A stretch of 64,000 nucleotides of DNA from Enterocloster asparagiformis (GCA_018380885.1 JAGZSY010000011.1:1-64000), one strand, 5' to 3'; positions 36,075 through 45,200 are shown, counted from the stretch's first letter. Numbers and translations are program-made. The notes: a model not told the origin generated them from the sequence alone.

Positions 36075-36977
36075 TTACCGGCCGCTTTCGTTCAGTATGT
36101 TCAGAAAATGACAGACACTTTGGGGGATGTACGCGCCCCTGCGGTAAGCCGCTATGACCGGAAGTGAGTAGCGCTCGTCCAGCACATAGTAGTCGGCCTC
36201 CATATCCCGGTAAAAGGGGTCCTCCTTCGTGACCTCGGAGACAAAGGCGCAGCACATCCCCTTGGCGCAGAGCTTCAGCGCCGTGTCGGTGATCTTTGTC
36301 TCCATAATCACCTGAGGGGTAATCCCGTAGTCGGCAAAAACCTGATCCGCAATCTGCCTCACCCGCTGCTTTTTGTGCAGCAGCACAAACCTGGCCTGAT
36401 CCCAGGAAATCAGGGGCACAATATCCTCAAACTCATAGGAGGCCTTTGCCCCCTCCACATATCCCCGCGGCACGGCGAAATAAATCCGCTCCCGGCGGAT
36501 CACATCGCAGGCGATCTGCGGGTCCATCACAATTCCCGAGGTGATCGCCACGTCCAGCCGGCCCTGCAGCAGATGCTGCTCCAGCACTGTGGCCGACTCC
36601 TCCTCCAGGCTGATCTGGATTCCGGGGAAACAGCGGTGAAATACAGGGAGCACCAGCGGGATATAGTAGGCGGACCGCACCACGGACATGCCGATGCGCA
36701 GCGTGCCTGTCTCGGAATTGCGGATGTCGTCCATCCGCCTGAGCAGATCCGAGTTGAGATTCAGCATAGCTCTGGCCGCCTCAATGTAGGCTCTGCCGTA
36801 CTCCGTGGGCGTCAGCGGATTGGTGGTCCGGTCGAACAGCTGCACCTCAAGCTCCCGCTCCAGGTTGATCAGGAATTTACTCAGGGACGGCTGGGAAATG
36901 AACAGCCGCTCCGCCGCCTTTGATATGCTCTGCTCCTCATAGATCGCAATCACGTAGTTCATTTCTCTCAGATTCAT
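36075..36977 (-). CDS. LysR-family transcriptional regulator
   Basis: The protein has 300 residues. The N-terminal LysR helix-turn-helix is typical (YVIAIYEEQSISKAAERLFISQPSLSKFLINLERELEVQLFDR) and is followed by the substrate-binding domain beginning TLRIGMSVVRSAYYIP. The ATG at 36977 follows GGGAGGGG. It is immediately upstream of, and in line with, the CitMHS/aldolase/amidohydrolase operon but separated from it by a strong terminator. It is probably the activator of that operon. The other neighbour, the DUF1836 gene, is divergent. Confidence 0.9.
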   Translation of the reverse strand: MNLREMNYVIAIYEEQSISKAAERLFISQPSLSKFLINLERELEVQLFDRTTNPLTPTEYGRAYIEAARAMLNLNSDLLRRMDDIRNSETGTLRIGMSVVRSAYYIPLVLPVFHRCFPGIQISLEEESATVLEQHLLQGRLDVAITSGIVMDPQIACDVIRRERIYFAVPRGYVEGAKASYEFEDIVPLISWDQARFVLLHKKQRVRQIADQVFADYGITPQVIMETKITDTALKLCAKGMCCAFVSEVTKEDPFYRDMEADYYVLDERYSLPVIAAYRRGAYIPQSVCHFLNILNESGR

Positions 36978-37087
36978 CCTACCCCTCCCGCTCTCCCGTC
37001 CTCTGATATTATTTATATCACACCGTCCATAAAATAGAAAGAGCGGGGGGATGAACAAGCTTTTTTACAAGTTATCACATTTCCCAC

Positions 37088-37116
37088 TTGTCATCTAGTA
37101 TTGAATACTATATAAT
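37088..37116 (+). promoter_or_regulatory. Promoter of the DUF1836 gene with a palindrome in its spacer
   Basis: TTGTCA (37088-37093) and TATAAT (37111-37116) are exactly 17 bases apart. The spacer contains the perfect palindrome AGTATT-G-AATACT (37097-37109), ideally placed for a repressor that blocks RNA polymerase, possibly the DUF1836 protein itself. Confidence 0.75.
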
Positions 37117-37137
37117 GGAGGCTATGAGGTGATATAG

Positions 37138-37761
37138 ATGAAAACCAACGAAGAACGGCTGCAGGATATGCTGGACTGCCTGAGCTCCCTCTCCCATGTG
37201 AAATCCCGGGAGATTCCGGGCATCGATCTGTATATGGACCAGGTGACCACCTTTATGGACGAGCATCTGAAGGACACCAGGCGTCACCCGGAGGACAAGG
37301 TCCTGACCAAAACCATGATTAACAACTACGCGAAGAACAATCTGCTTCCTCCGCCGGTTAAGAAAAAGTATTCCAAAGATCACATGCTGATGCTGATCTT
37401 TATCTATTATTTTAAAAATCTGCTGTCCTTCTCGGATATCGAGGAGATTTTCCGGCCCATTACCAGCCGTCACTTCTCCGGCAAGCCTTCCAGCGTGAAG
37501 CTGGAGGACATCTACGAGGAGGTGTTCACCCTGGAGGCCGGCCAGATGGACCGCCTGCGGGATGACCTGAAGGAAAAGTTCGCCAAGGCTCAGGGGACCT
37601 TTGAGGATTCGGAGCTGGACGACGGCGAGCGGGAGTACCTGCAGCTCTTCGCATTTATCTGCGAGCTGTCCTTTGACGTGTATTTAAAAAAACAGATGAT
37701 CGAGATGCTGGCCGACCAGCTGCGCAGCGAGGATACGGAGCGGGACCGGAAAAAGAAATAA
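37138..37761 (+). CDS. DUF1836 family protein, MerR-like DNA-binding
   Basis: The 207-residue protein has the DUF1836 core: MINNYAKNNLLPPPVKKKYSKDHMLMLIFIYYFKNLLSFSDIEEIF (about residues 60-105). This core looks like a MerR-type winged helix (pattern NYxKxxLLPPPxxKxY). The remaining half is helical and acidic, ending in a charged tail (DTERDRKKK). The family is widespread in Firmicutes and annotated as a putative regulator without a known signal. GAGGTG lies before the ATG. Confidence 0.85.
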   Translation: MKTNEERLQDMLDCLSSLSHVKSREIPGIDLYMDQVTTFMDEHLKDTRRHPEDKVLTKTMINNYAKNNLLPPPVKKKYSKDHMLMLIFIYYFKNLLSFSDIEEIFRPITSRHFSGKPSSVKLEDIYEEVFTLEAGQMDRLRDDLKEKFAKAQGTFEDSELDDGEREYLQLFAFICELSFDVYLKKQMIEMLADQLRSEDTERDRKKK

Positions 37762-37805
37762 TCGTCGCAAAAGCCCCAAAAGGCTGCGGGCCTTTGCATA
37801 AAAAA

Positions 37806-37844
37806 AACAGCTTGTCCGGCGCAGATTGCGCCGCTCAGGCTGTT
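37806..37844. terminator. Strong terminator between DUF1836 and yerC
   Basis: On the minus strand AACAGCCTGAGCGGCGCA pairs with TGCGCCGGACAAGCTGTT through one internal mismatch region and is followed by eight T residues. The plus strand is followed by CTTTTA, so it probably serves both convergent genes. Confidence 0.8.
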
Positions 37845-37869
37845 CTTTTATCATACGTCAACAATGCGG

Positions 37870-38178
37870 TTATGCCCCGGCCGGACCGTCCGGCGGCGCA
37901 AGCCTTGCAAATACCATATCGTACCCGTCGCTCCCGTAGTTCAGTGAGCGGTTCACGCGGCTGATGGTGGCGGTGGAAGCCCCGGTTTTCTCTGCGATCT
38001 CCAGATAGGTCTTGCCCTCGCGCAGCATCTTGGCCACCTCGTAGCGCTGAGAAAGGGAGAGCAGCTCGTTGATGGTGCAGACATCTTCGAAAAACTTATA
38101 GCACTCCTCCGGGTTCTTCAGCGTCAGAATCGCGTCGAACAAATGATCTACCGCTTCGGTTTTGATTTTCTTGTTCAT
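37870..38178 (-). CDS. yerC: YerC/YecD family TrpR-related protein
   Basis: A 102-residue protein with the Trp-repressor-like fold: LTLKNPEECYKFFEDVCTINELLSLSQRYEVAKML (residues about 18-52) then the helix-turn-helix KTYLEIAEKTGASTATISRVNRSL (56-79). In Bacillus the family is a small DNA-binding protein of largely unknown targets. AAGGAGAGGG precedes the start. It is monocistronic, with its own terminator. Confidence 0.88.
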   Translation of the reverse strand: MNKKIKTEAVDHLFDAILTLKNPEECYKFFEDVCTINELLSLSQRYEVAKMLREGKTYLEIAEKTGASTATISRVNRSLNYGSDGYDMVFARLAPPDGPAGA

Positions 38179-38274
38179 GGTTCGGTACCCTCTCCTTGGT
38201 CATCATTGAAACTTCATTCATTTTAGCATATTAAAGTCTGAAAGTCTACCCTTACCACGAATTTTTAGAATGAT

Positions 38275-39087
38275 TTAAGAAAGCATAAATTTCTCCACAA
38301 CATGGGCCACACCGTCCTCATTGTTGGACAGCGTGACGTAATCCGCGGCGTTTCGCAGGGGCAGAACAGCGTTCTCCATGGCCACGCCCAGGCCGGCCAG
38401 ACGGACCATGGTCAGATCGTTGTACCCGTCCCCGCAGGCGATCATCTGCTCCTTTGTCAGCCCCAGCACCTGCAGCAGGCGCTCCAGGGACTGCGCCTTG
38501 TCGATCCCCTTGGGCATAACCTCCAGGAAATAGGGCTCGGAGCGGTACACGCTGAAATTTTTGCCCAGGGCGGCCTTCACCAGGGGCTCCACAGTCACCA
38601 GGTAATCGCCGTCGTCCAGCATGAGAAACTTGGGCACCTGAAAACGCACGTAATCGGCCATGCTCTCCACCTGAACCAGAGGCAGGTTGTTGATCCTGGA
38701 CTCGATGACTGCATAGGGGCACTGGTCGTTGTTGGTGATGATCCTGTCCGGCTGATAGGTCAGGATATCCACCCGGTGCTCCTCCGCCAGGCCGATGATC
38801 TTCTCATTGGCCTCCAGCGGAATCTGGGAGGAGAACACCACCTCCCCGGTGCGGCAGTTGGTGATCATACCTCCGTTGTAGGACAGGATATAGCTGCCGA
38901 AGCGCTCCAGCTCCAGCTCTCTGGCCAGGGGCTCCACCCCCGCGGTGGGACGGCCCGAGGCCAGAACCACAATTTTTCCCTGTTCCTGGGCGCTCATCAG
39001 CGCCTTCCTGGTCCGGGGCGTGATCACCTTGTCCCGGTTTGTCAGCGTGCCGTCCAGATCCAGCACGATCATCTCATAATTCGTCAT
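38275..39087 (-). CDS. Cof-type HAD phosphatase
   Basis: A 270-residue HAD hydrolase of the Cof/YidA (IIB cap) class: motif I VLDLDGTLTN (residues 8-17), motif II VVLASGRP, a conserved Lys in motif III (PKGIDKAQSLERLL) and motif IV GDGYNDLTMVRLAG. It dephosphorylates sugar phosphates or a cofactor such as FMN or PLP; the specificity cannot be read from sequence. It stands between yerC and the helicase gene with short gaps. Confidence 0.9.
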   Translation of the reverse strand: MTNYEMIVLDLDGTLTNRDKVITPRTRKALMSAQEQGKIVVLASGRPTAGVEPLARELELERFGSYILSYNGGMITNCRTGEVVFSSQIPLEANEKIIGLAEEHRVDILTYQPDRIITNNDQCPYAVIESRINNLPLVQVESMADYVRFQVPKFLMLDDGDYLVTVEPLVKAALGKNFSVYRSEPYFLEVMPKGIDKAQSLERLLQVLGLTKEQMIACGDGYNDLTMVRLAGLGVAMENAVLPLRNAADYVTLSNNEDGVAHVVEKFMLS

Positions 39088-39151
39088 TTCCAGTTTCTCC
39101 CCTTGTCAATATATCACTTCATCTGTCTATTCTACCAGAAACGCAGCCGTG

Positions 39152-41650
39152 CTACAACTGCATTTTCTCATACCGCTTGCGGTAATAGTCCATGGTGCGG
39201 TAATCGATCACGTCCTTCATCTGGCGGGCAAAGCCCGGCAGGCGCACCGCCTGGTGCAGCTGGGGATTCAGCGCCAGCACTGCGGATTCCTGTTCTACAA
39301 AAAATCCGTTTCCCGACTGCAGCAGGAAATGCACCGGGTTCTTCACCGCCTCGCTCACACAGCGCTTTTTGTCCCAGTTTTTAAAATCGCTGGTCCCCTT
39401 GTCGCGTTCCAAATCCTTCCAGTTGTTGGCGGTGCCGTAAAATTTCCTGTAGCTTTGGTAAATATCCTCCTCGTCGATGGCCGTCTTGATATCCCCGTCG
39501 TTGTAAAAGGCCAGCAGCACCGGCATCTTGTAGGATTTGGACATCTGGGTGGTCTCCAAAAGCTCCAGAAATTCATTGCCGATGCCCTCATAGACCGCCC
39601 GCTCCTCCGCCCCTATCTCCCCCAGGCCGTCAAGGTAGCGCAGATAGTGTTTGAACGGGCTGTCTTTCATGCCCGCGCACAGCTGGAATATCTCATCCTC
39701 CATGCAGGTGAACAGATCCATCCGGGTGGGCGTCCTGCCGTCCAGCAGCTCTTTGACCCGGAAATATTCCTCCCGGATCCGGTCCTCCCGCTTTGCCTTC
39801 TTCCTGGCCATCTCCTGAAACAGATCGATTAAGCGCATGTCGAAATCCACCAGGCAGTCGTCCGGGAAATCGAAGTCTTGCTGCTGCATATGGCCGGCCT
39901 GGGCGCTGGAATAAGGTCTGCCGCTGAGCAAAAACGGCGCCGATCCAGCCTTCTCGTAGTTGCCGATAAAGTCCAGCACATTGAGAAATTCCTTGCCCCG
40001 GCTCTTGCGCAGCCCTCTGCCCAGCTGCTGCAAAAATACCACCGGCGACTCTGTGGGCCGCAGGAACATGACCATGTCCAGCTCGCTGATATCCAGGCCC
40101 TCGTTGAACATATCCACGGAGAATATCACCCTTATCTCGCCGGCCCGCAGCATGCGCACAGCCTCGCCCCGCTCCTGGGCGTACGGTCCGTCCCCGTCGC
40201 TGTACACCGCTGCCGCCGGGATTCCCCGCCGGCAGAACTCCTCCGCCATCTGCTCCGCGTGCTTTCGCGAACAGCAAAAGCCCAGGGCCCGCCTGGACCG
40301 GTATTTCCGGTAATACCGGCAGATCAGTTCGCTGCGCGCCCCGGTGGACAGCCGGCCGGTCAGCTCCGCCTCCTCATACCTTCCCTTCACCACGCGGATC
40401 TGGGAGTAGTCCACCGTCTCATCGTAAATGCCGTAGTAGTGAAATGGAACCAGCAGCCCCTTGTTGATGGCGTCCTTTAAATTGATCTCATAGGGCACAT
40501 TATAGTCGCACAGCTCAAAAAGGCTCCGACCGTCCAGCCGGTCCGGCGTGGCGGTCAGCCCCAGCAGAAACCGGGGCTCAAAATACTCGATGATGCGCCG
40601 GTACTGGTCGGTTACCGCGTGATGGAACTCGTCGATCACAATATAATCAAAACGGTCCCTGGCAAAATACCGTTCGTTCAGGTAGGCCGGCCGGCCCAGG
40701 GTGGCGACCGAGGCGAAAATCACTGCATTTCCGGTCGCCTTCTCCCGGCCGGTGAAAAAGCCGTAGTCCTCGGAATGCCGCACATTGCGAAAGCTCTCCG
40801 CCGCCTGCTTGAGGATCTCATCCCGGTGTGCCACAAAGAGCACCCGCTCAAAGCCCTGGGAGTCAAAGGCGGCCAGATACGTCTTGCCCACGCCGGTGGC
40901 GGCCAGAACCAGCCCCTTCCTCGCGCCCTCCCTGCGGCTGTTTTTTAGCGCGTACAGGGCTTCAATCTGGGCGCCACGGGGCTGGAACAGCGGCTCCACC
41001 TTCATTTCCCGGGCTTCTCCGGCGAGCTGGTCGTATCTCTCCAGGTCCCGCTGCACGGCGGGCTTCTTCCACTCCCGGGAATACCGGGCCAGCTCCTCGT
41101 CGTCAATGCGGATGGCGTGGCGGTAAAATAAATCCTCAAATGTATCGTAGAACCGGCTGAAATTCCCGCTATCACGCAGATTGTCAAAATGGTAATTCCA
41201 CTCAATCCCATAGGTCAGGGCGCTGCGGGACATATTGGAGGAGCCAATGTAAATTTCTCCCAAATCTTTGCAGTGAAAGATATAAGCCTTGGGGTGAAAG
41301 GAGCGCCCCTTTTCATTATAAAAGCGCAAATCCACCTGGTCTCCCAGCTTGTCCTTGATCAGGTAAAGCGCGCCCGGCTGGGTAATTCCCAGATAGTTGC
41401 CGGTCAATATTCTGATTTTCACGCCCCGGTCCAAAGCCTGCTTCAAGTCCTCCAACAGCAGCCGCACGCCGGATTCCATGAGAAAGGACACGATTATGTC
41501 GATCTGCTCCGCCCTTGCCATGCTGCGCTTCAGCTGATACAGCAGAAAACGGTTTTTGTCCCGCCCTCCGGTCAAAACATCGCAGGGCTCGATGTCCACA
41601 ATCATATTTTCCGATACGTTAAATTCTTCCCTGACTGTATTTTCCGCCAT
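39152..41650 (-). CDS. PLD-nuclease / SF2 helicase fusion (DUF3427-type)
   Basis: An 832-residue protein. Residues about 35-190 are a phospholipase-D-like nuclease domain with one HxK motif (HPKAYIF, H119 and K121, followed by IGSSNMS). Residues about 220-580 are a superfamily 2 helicase: Walker A ATGVGKT (251-257), DEFHH (340-344), LTATPDRLDG, and the C-terminal helicase motif QQLGRGLRKSRGK. The last 230 residues correspond to the DUF3427 type C-terminal region. Such fusions act on nucleic acids and often occur in or near phage-defence loci; here it is flanked by housekeeping genes. The ATG at 41650 follows GGGGAGAG. Confidence 0.85.
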   Translation of the reverse strand: MAENTVREEFNVSENMIVDIEPCDVLTGGRDKNRFLLYQLKRSMARAEQIDIIVSFLMESGVRLLLEDLKQALDRGVKIRILTGNYLGITQPGALYLIKDKLGDQVDLRFYNEKGRSFHPKAYIFHCKDLGEIYIGSSNMSRSALTYGIEWNYHFDNLRDSGNFSRFYDTFEDLFYRHAIRIDDEELARYSREWKKPAVQRDLERYDQLAGEAREMKVEPLFQPRGAQIEALYALKNSRREGARKGLVLAATGVGKTYLAAFDSQGFERVLFVAHRDEILKQAAESFRNVRHSEDYGFFTGREKATGNAVIFASVATLGRPAYLNERYFARDRFDYIVIDEFHHAVTDQYRRIIEYFEPRFLLGLTATPDRLDGRSLFELCDYNVPYEINLKDAINKGLLVPFHYYGIYDETVDYSQIRVVKGRYEEAELTGRLSTGARSELICRYYRKYRSRRALGFCCSRKHAEQMAEEFCRRGIPAAAVYSDGDGPYAQERGEAVRMLRAGEIRVIFSVDMFNEGLDISELDMVMFLRPTESPVVFLQQLGRGLRKSRGKEFLNVLDFIGNYEKAGSAPFLLSGRPYSSAQAGHMQQQDFDFPDDCLVDFDMRLIDLFQEMARKKAKREDRIREEYFRVKELLDGRTPTRMDLFTCMEDEIFQLCAGMKDSPFKHYLRYLDGLGEIGAEERAVYEGIGNEFLELLETTQMSKSYKMPVLLAFYNDGDIKTAIDEEDIYQSYRKFYGTANNWKDLERDKGTSDFKNWDKKRCVSEAVKNPVHFLLQSGNGFFVEQESAVLALNPQLHQAVRLPGFARQMKDVIDYRTMDYYRKRYEKMQL

Positions 41651-41883
41651 CACAATTCTCTCCCCGGTCAAAATCCATATTGGTCCACATACCAGATATC
41701 ATACCATTTTTCCGCCGTCCAGGCAACGCAAACCTCCCCTCTCCCGCAGGCCTTGGGGCCGGGCCTGCCAGGGGGACCGGCTGTATTTTCCCATTTCCGC
41801 ACAAATTTCCGCCTCCCGGTCACACTCTCCCCAGTCCCGCAATACAATGGTACTACGAGACTATGATTATCAAGGAGACGATT

Positions 41884-42617
41884 ATGAAACGACTGCTCAC
41901 TGTGTTTCTCGCGGGTTCCCTGGCCGCTCTCAGCCTTACCGGCTGCGGAAAAAAGGAAGCCGCAGGCGGACTTACGCCCGTGACATTAAACGAAGTGGCC
42001 CATTCCATATTCTATGCACCCCAGTACGCTGCCATCGAACTGGGTTATTTTGCGGATGAGGGGATTGACCTGACATTGGTCAACGGAGCCGGCGCGGACA
42101 AAGTTATGACCGCTATGATTTCCGGCGACGCGGACATCGGCTTTATGGGCTCCGAGGCCAGCATCTATACTTACGCCAACGGCAATGAGGACTACGCGGT
42201 CAACTTCGCCCAGCTGACCCAGCGGGCCGGCAACTTCCTGGTAGGGCGCCAGCCGGAGACAAATTTTGACTGGAACAGCTTAAAGGGCAAGAAGGTGCTC
42301 GGCGGAAGAGCGGGCGGGATGCCCCAGATGGTATTCGAGTATATTCTGAAAAAGCATGGCCTGGACCCCAAAACGGATCTCACCATTGACCAGAGCATAA
42401 ACTTCGGCCTGACCGCAGCTGCCTTCACCAGCAACGACGCGGACTACACCGTGGAGTTCGAGCCCTTTGCCACGGGCCTGGAAATGGACGGCAGCGGCTA
42501 TGTGGTGGCCTCCTTGGGAACGGAATCCGGCTACGTGCCCTACACGGCCTACTGCGCGAAAAAGAGCTATATGGAGAAGAATCCGGAGATTATTCAGAAG
42601 TTTACCAATGCGATCCA
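41884..42617 (+). pseudogene. NMT1/SsuA-type substrate-binding lipoprotein, 5' part, split by the island
   Basis: AAGGAG precedes an ATG opening MKRLLTVFLAGSLAALSLTGC, a lipoprotein signal with lipobox LTGC. It is followed by an NMT1/THI5-like binding domain (VTLNEVAHSIFYAPQYAAIELGYFADEGIDLTLV). The genuine sequence stops at NAIQ, the insertion point; the frame reads on into the island for eight codons (MGLNKRH) to a stop at 42642. The 3' part is at 55,699-55,963. Joined, the two give 999 bases, that is 332 codons plus stop, the usual size of the family. The ligand is perhaps a pyrimidine, a sulfonate or another small nutrient. No permease or ATPase gene is adjacent. Confidence 0.88.
42613..42617. 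other. attL core
   Basis: ATCCA shared with the right junction. To its left is the reading frame of the binding protein and to its right island sequence. A 5-base identity is typical of large serine recombinases, which exchange strands at a 2-base core with little surrounding homology. Confidence 0.7.
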
Positions 42618-42648
42618 AATGGGGCTGAACAAACGCCACTAAATAAGC

Positions 42649-42678
42649 AAAAGAGGACGGTCAAGGAGCCGGCCTCTA
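42649..42678 (-). terminator. Terminator of the HNH/recombinase transcript
   Basis: On the minus strand AGAGGCCGG and CCGTCCTCT pair with one mismatch around CTCCTTGA and are followed by TTTGC. It overlaps the stop codon of the HNH gene and sits 30 bases from the island end. Confidence 0.5.
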
Positions 42679-43083
42679 AAGTTTCGAGATTCGGCGCCCC
42701 TGTCGGACAAACTCGCAATAGCTGTTCCATTCTAAATATTCCTCACAGCTCATGCTGGTATTACGGGGAACCCAGCTTTCATTGTCAATCATCCAACGTT
42801 TCGTCACGCCAAAATCCTCTTTCGAATACCGTTTCCCCTTCGGAGGCTTAGGATCTGCCTTCCCCATATCAGAATGGCAATCAAAGCATAGAGGAATACA
42901 GTTCTCCAACGTGTCCTTACCGCCATATGCTTTCTGCTCAATATGATGCAATTCTATCTTCATCCCGCAAAATCTATGGCAAACACAGCAGCTACGTCCG
43001 CATAACGCTAACGCCTTACTTGCAACGCTTTCCGCGCTCCTCCCTCTCTTTAACCTCCGCCGGGCAAGCTTCTCCCCCCTCAT
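42676..43083 (-). CDS. HNH endonuclease domain protein
   Basis: A 135-residue protein with a clear HNH/zinc motif: CCVCHRFCG, then IELHHIEQKAYGGKDTLENCIPLCFDCHSDMG, giving the CxxC, HH, N and CxxC pattern. The ATG at 43083 is chosen because it overlaps the recombinase stop (TGATG); a GTG 11 codons earlier is possible. HNH proteins cut DNA. Its coupling to the recombinase suggests a part in excision or integration, or in protecting the element, but no such role is known to me for this pair. Confidence 0.8.
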   Translation of the reverse strand: MRGEKLARRRLKRGRSAESVASKALALCGRSCCVCHRFCGMKIELHHIEQKAYGGKDTLENCIPLCFDCHSDMGKADPKPPKGKRYSKEDFGVTKRWMIDNESWVPRNTSMSCEEYLEWNSYCEFVRQGRRISKL

Positions 43084-44825
43084 CAAACATAGATGTGAAC
43101 CACCAGATCCTCCCACTTATTTTTCAGAACTCTTTTCCCACTCATGGCCCGGTAGTTAACCGCATCGTCATAGGTCAACCGTATAGATTTTAATTTTGTA
43201 CATTTTACCCGTTCCTCTCTCCTTGGATTTGGGCCTTCAAATACCTTATATTTAATTACCTTTTCTTCAGAACCTACGCTGCCAAAGCTTTCATTTCCCA
43301 TGCTCAAATAGATATCGAACTCACTATCTGAAATATGTACCAGCTTCCATACAAAGCCGTCTACAATATCGCGGTTCAGCCTTGGTTGGGACAAATCGAG
43401 AATTTTTTCCAACGCCTGTTTAATACTGCTGATTTTCTTTTTATAATCAGCGGAGGCAATCCGGTCCGTTTCCGCTTCTGCAATGGAAATATTCAACTTG
43501 TTGATCTGTATTTCGCATTCGTTTCTCTTAGAGACATATTCCTCTTTGGTTATTTCACCATCTGCCCTCATATCCAGCAGGCCCCGTTTTCTCTTTTCAA
43601 GCTTCTCTATTTTGTCCTGAATCCCATTGATTTCGATCAGGCTCATTGCAGTTTCTTCTCTGTAGCATTCTTCGATTATTTTTAGAGCCTGGTCTATATC
43701 GGTTCTGCTGCTTCTCCACACGTCGTTGATTACATGCCAGGCAATCATATCAAGTTTCCATTCCAGAATGGTCCTTAATGAACAGGAATCCGCCGCTTCA
43801 TCACCCTTGCCCTTCGTCCTTATTCCCTGCGTATGCTGGGAATGACAGATGAAAATATATTCACTTCCGCCGGCAATTCTACGCACCGTACCGCACCCGC
43901 AGCCACATAGATACTTCCCGCACCAGACGCTCTTACTCTCCTTTTTTCCTTTGCTGTTCATCTGATTGTAACGCTGCCGCCGGAGACGTTTCACTTCCTC
44001 AAAGACTGCCTGGGAAATGATTGGCTCATAATCTCCCTGGATATATTCTATCCGATCCGCGCTGTTTCTCACCCTGTTTTGTGTGAGATAACCGTCGGAA
44101 ACCTTCTCCAATTGCCGCTGCCTGCCGGTATAGAAAGGATTTCTCAAAATGTCGTCAATTACCTGAAACTGCCAACGCGTTTTACCGGTAGCGGTCTTAT
44201 ACCCATGCGCTTCCAGCTTTCTTTTAATTGTTCTGATACCGTCCCCTTCCAAATACCATTTATAAATATTTTTGACAACGATTGCCTGTTCCTGGTCAAT
44301 CTCATACCGGTTTCTTCCCACGCGCCGGTATCCCAGAATATTTCCGGTTCCCCTTAATATCCCTTTCTGGCGCGAAATCCGCTGGCCTGCCCGCACATTC
44401 TCAGAGGTTTTCCTGCTCTCTTCTTGGGCAATTGTCGCCATAATGCTTAGGCGAAGCTCACCGTCGTTGTCTGAAATAGTCCAGATTCCGTCATTGGCAA
44501 AGTATACCTCTATCCCATGTTGTTTCAGGAGACGCACATAGGATAAAGCGTCCACTGTATTTCTGGCAAAACGTTTCGTCTCCCGGGTCACAATCAAATC
44601 ATATTTATGTGATTTGATTCCATCATCCAGCATCTGCTGAAATCCTTTTCGTTTCCGGACGCTGGTTCCCGTAACTCCGGCGTCTTCATATTCGGCCACA
44701 ACAGTCCATTCAGGGTGCAGCGCCAGAAGCTGCTTATACCAGACCATCTGATTGTCAAAAGCAGACATCTGTTCGTCGCTCTGGGTACTTACCCTGCCGT
44801 AAAAAACGACTCTCCTTTTTTCCAT
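43083..44825 (-). CDS. Large serine recombinase (site-specific integrase)
   Basis: A 580-residue enzyme. The N-terminal resolvase domain has the catalytic Ser in YGRVST (S13) and the conserved DAGVTGTSVRKRKGFQQML and RFARNTVDAL segments. The middle recombinase domain is followed by a zinc-ribbon with cysteines (CGKYLCGCGCG), then a long coiled coil (about residues 390-460) and a C-terminal tail. AAGGAG precedes the ATG. It should catalyse integration and, with a directionality factor, excision of the island at the ATCCA sites. TnpX/TndX-type relatives move clostridial elements. Confidence 0.94.
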   Translation of the reverse strand: MEKRRVVFYGRVSTQSDEQMSAFDNQMVWYKQLLALHPEWTVVAEYEDAGVTGTSVRKRKGFQQMLDDGIKSHKYDLIVTRETKRFARNTVDALSYVRLLKQHGIEVYFANDGIWTISDNDGELRLSIMATIAQEESRKTSENVRAGQRISRQKGILRGTGNILGYRRVGRNRYEIDQEQAIVVKNIYKWYLEGDGIRTIKRKLEAHGYKTATGKTRWQFQVIDDILRNPFYTGRQRQLEKVSDGYLTQNRVRNSADRIEYIQGDYEPIISQAVFEEVKRLRRQRYNQMNSKGKKESKSVWCGKYLCGCGCGTVRRIAGGSEYIFICHSQHTQGIRTKGKGDEAADSCSLRTILEWKLDMIAWHVINDVWRSSRTDIDQALKIIEECYREETAMSLIEINGIQDKIEKLEKRKRGLLDMRADGEITKEEYVSKRNECEIQINKLNISIAEAETDRIASADYKKKISSIKQALEKILDLSQPRLNRDIVDGFVWKLVHISDSEFDIYLSMGNESFGSVGSEEKVIKYKVFEGPNPRREERVKCTKLKSIRLTYDDAVNYRAMSGKRVLKNKWEDLVVHIYV

Positions 44826-44876
44826 CACCGGTCTCCTTGAAGAAAGCCCGGCTTATGACAGCCAGGCCCCCTGATC

Positions 44877-44981
44877 TTAAAATCCATATTTCTTCTTAAT
44901 TTGTTCATAGGTTTCAAAATTTATCAGGCCGCTTCTGTACGCGGCCCTGATCGCCAGGATTACACCGCTGCTCACCCGCAT
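44877..44981 (-). CDS. Small protein upstream of the recombinase, 34 residues
   Basis: A frame beginning MRVSSGVILAIRAAYRSGLI and ending KKKYGF reads toward the recombinase gene and stops 52 bases before it. It looks like a real protein end with a SHOCT-like pattern (SGLINFETYEQIKKKYG). The true start may be an upstream GTG in GGTGGTGAAGGGG. Small genes at this position in serine-recombinase elements can encode excision factors, but this is only a positional guess. Confidence 0.45.
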   Translation of the reverse strand: MRVSSGVILAIRAAYRSGLINFETYEQIKKKYGF

Positions 44982-45146
44982 CCCCTTCACCACCTGCTTT
45001 GCCTGTTAATATATGTATATGAACGGACACTTTGTCCTATCCCCCTCTATATATGATCTATTGAAGCGGGCAGAAGCTACTTTCCTGTATCCTGGCTGCG
45101 CCTGATCGCCCGGTAATTTTTCTAATCCCTTGCCATTTGATCAAAA

Positions 45147-45188
45147 AAGAGGCTGGATTAGAAGTAAAGCGTTCTAATCCAGCCTCTT
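45147..45188 (-). terminator. Terminator of the cell-wall-binding protein gene
   Basis: AAGAGGCTGGATTAGAA and its exact complement form a 17-bp stem with an 8-base loop, followed on the minus strand by TTTTTTGATC, 12 bases after the stop codon. Confidence 0.92.
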
Positions 45189-45200
45189 GATTACTTTATA

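Noticed and set aside
41680..41883. Upstream ATG starts for the binding protein
   Set aside because: The extension is Pro-rich and antisense to the helicase leader; the ATG at 41884 has a proper AAGGAG and opens a lipoprotein signal.
42605..42625. Long direct repeat at the island ends
   Set aside because: Comparison of both junctions shows identity only over ATCCA; flanking bases differ, as expected for a serine rather than tyrosine recombinase.
42618..42642. MGLNKRH as the natural C-terminus of the binding protein
   Set aside because: These codons lie in island sequence; the family is about 80-90 residues longer, and the missing part is found at the other island end.
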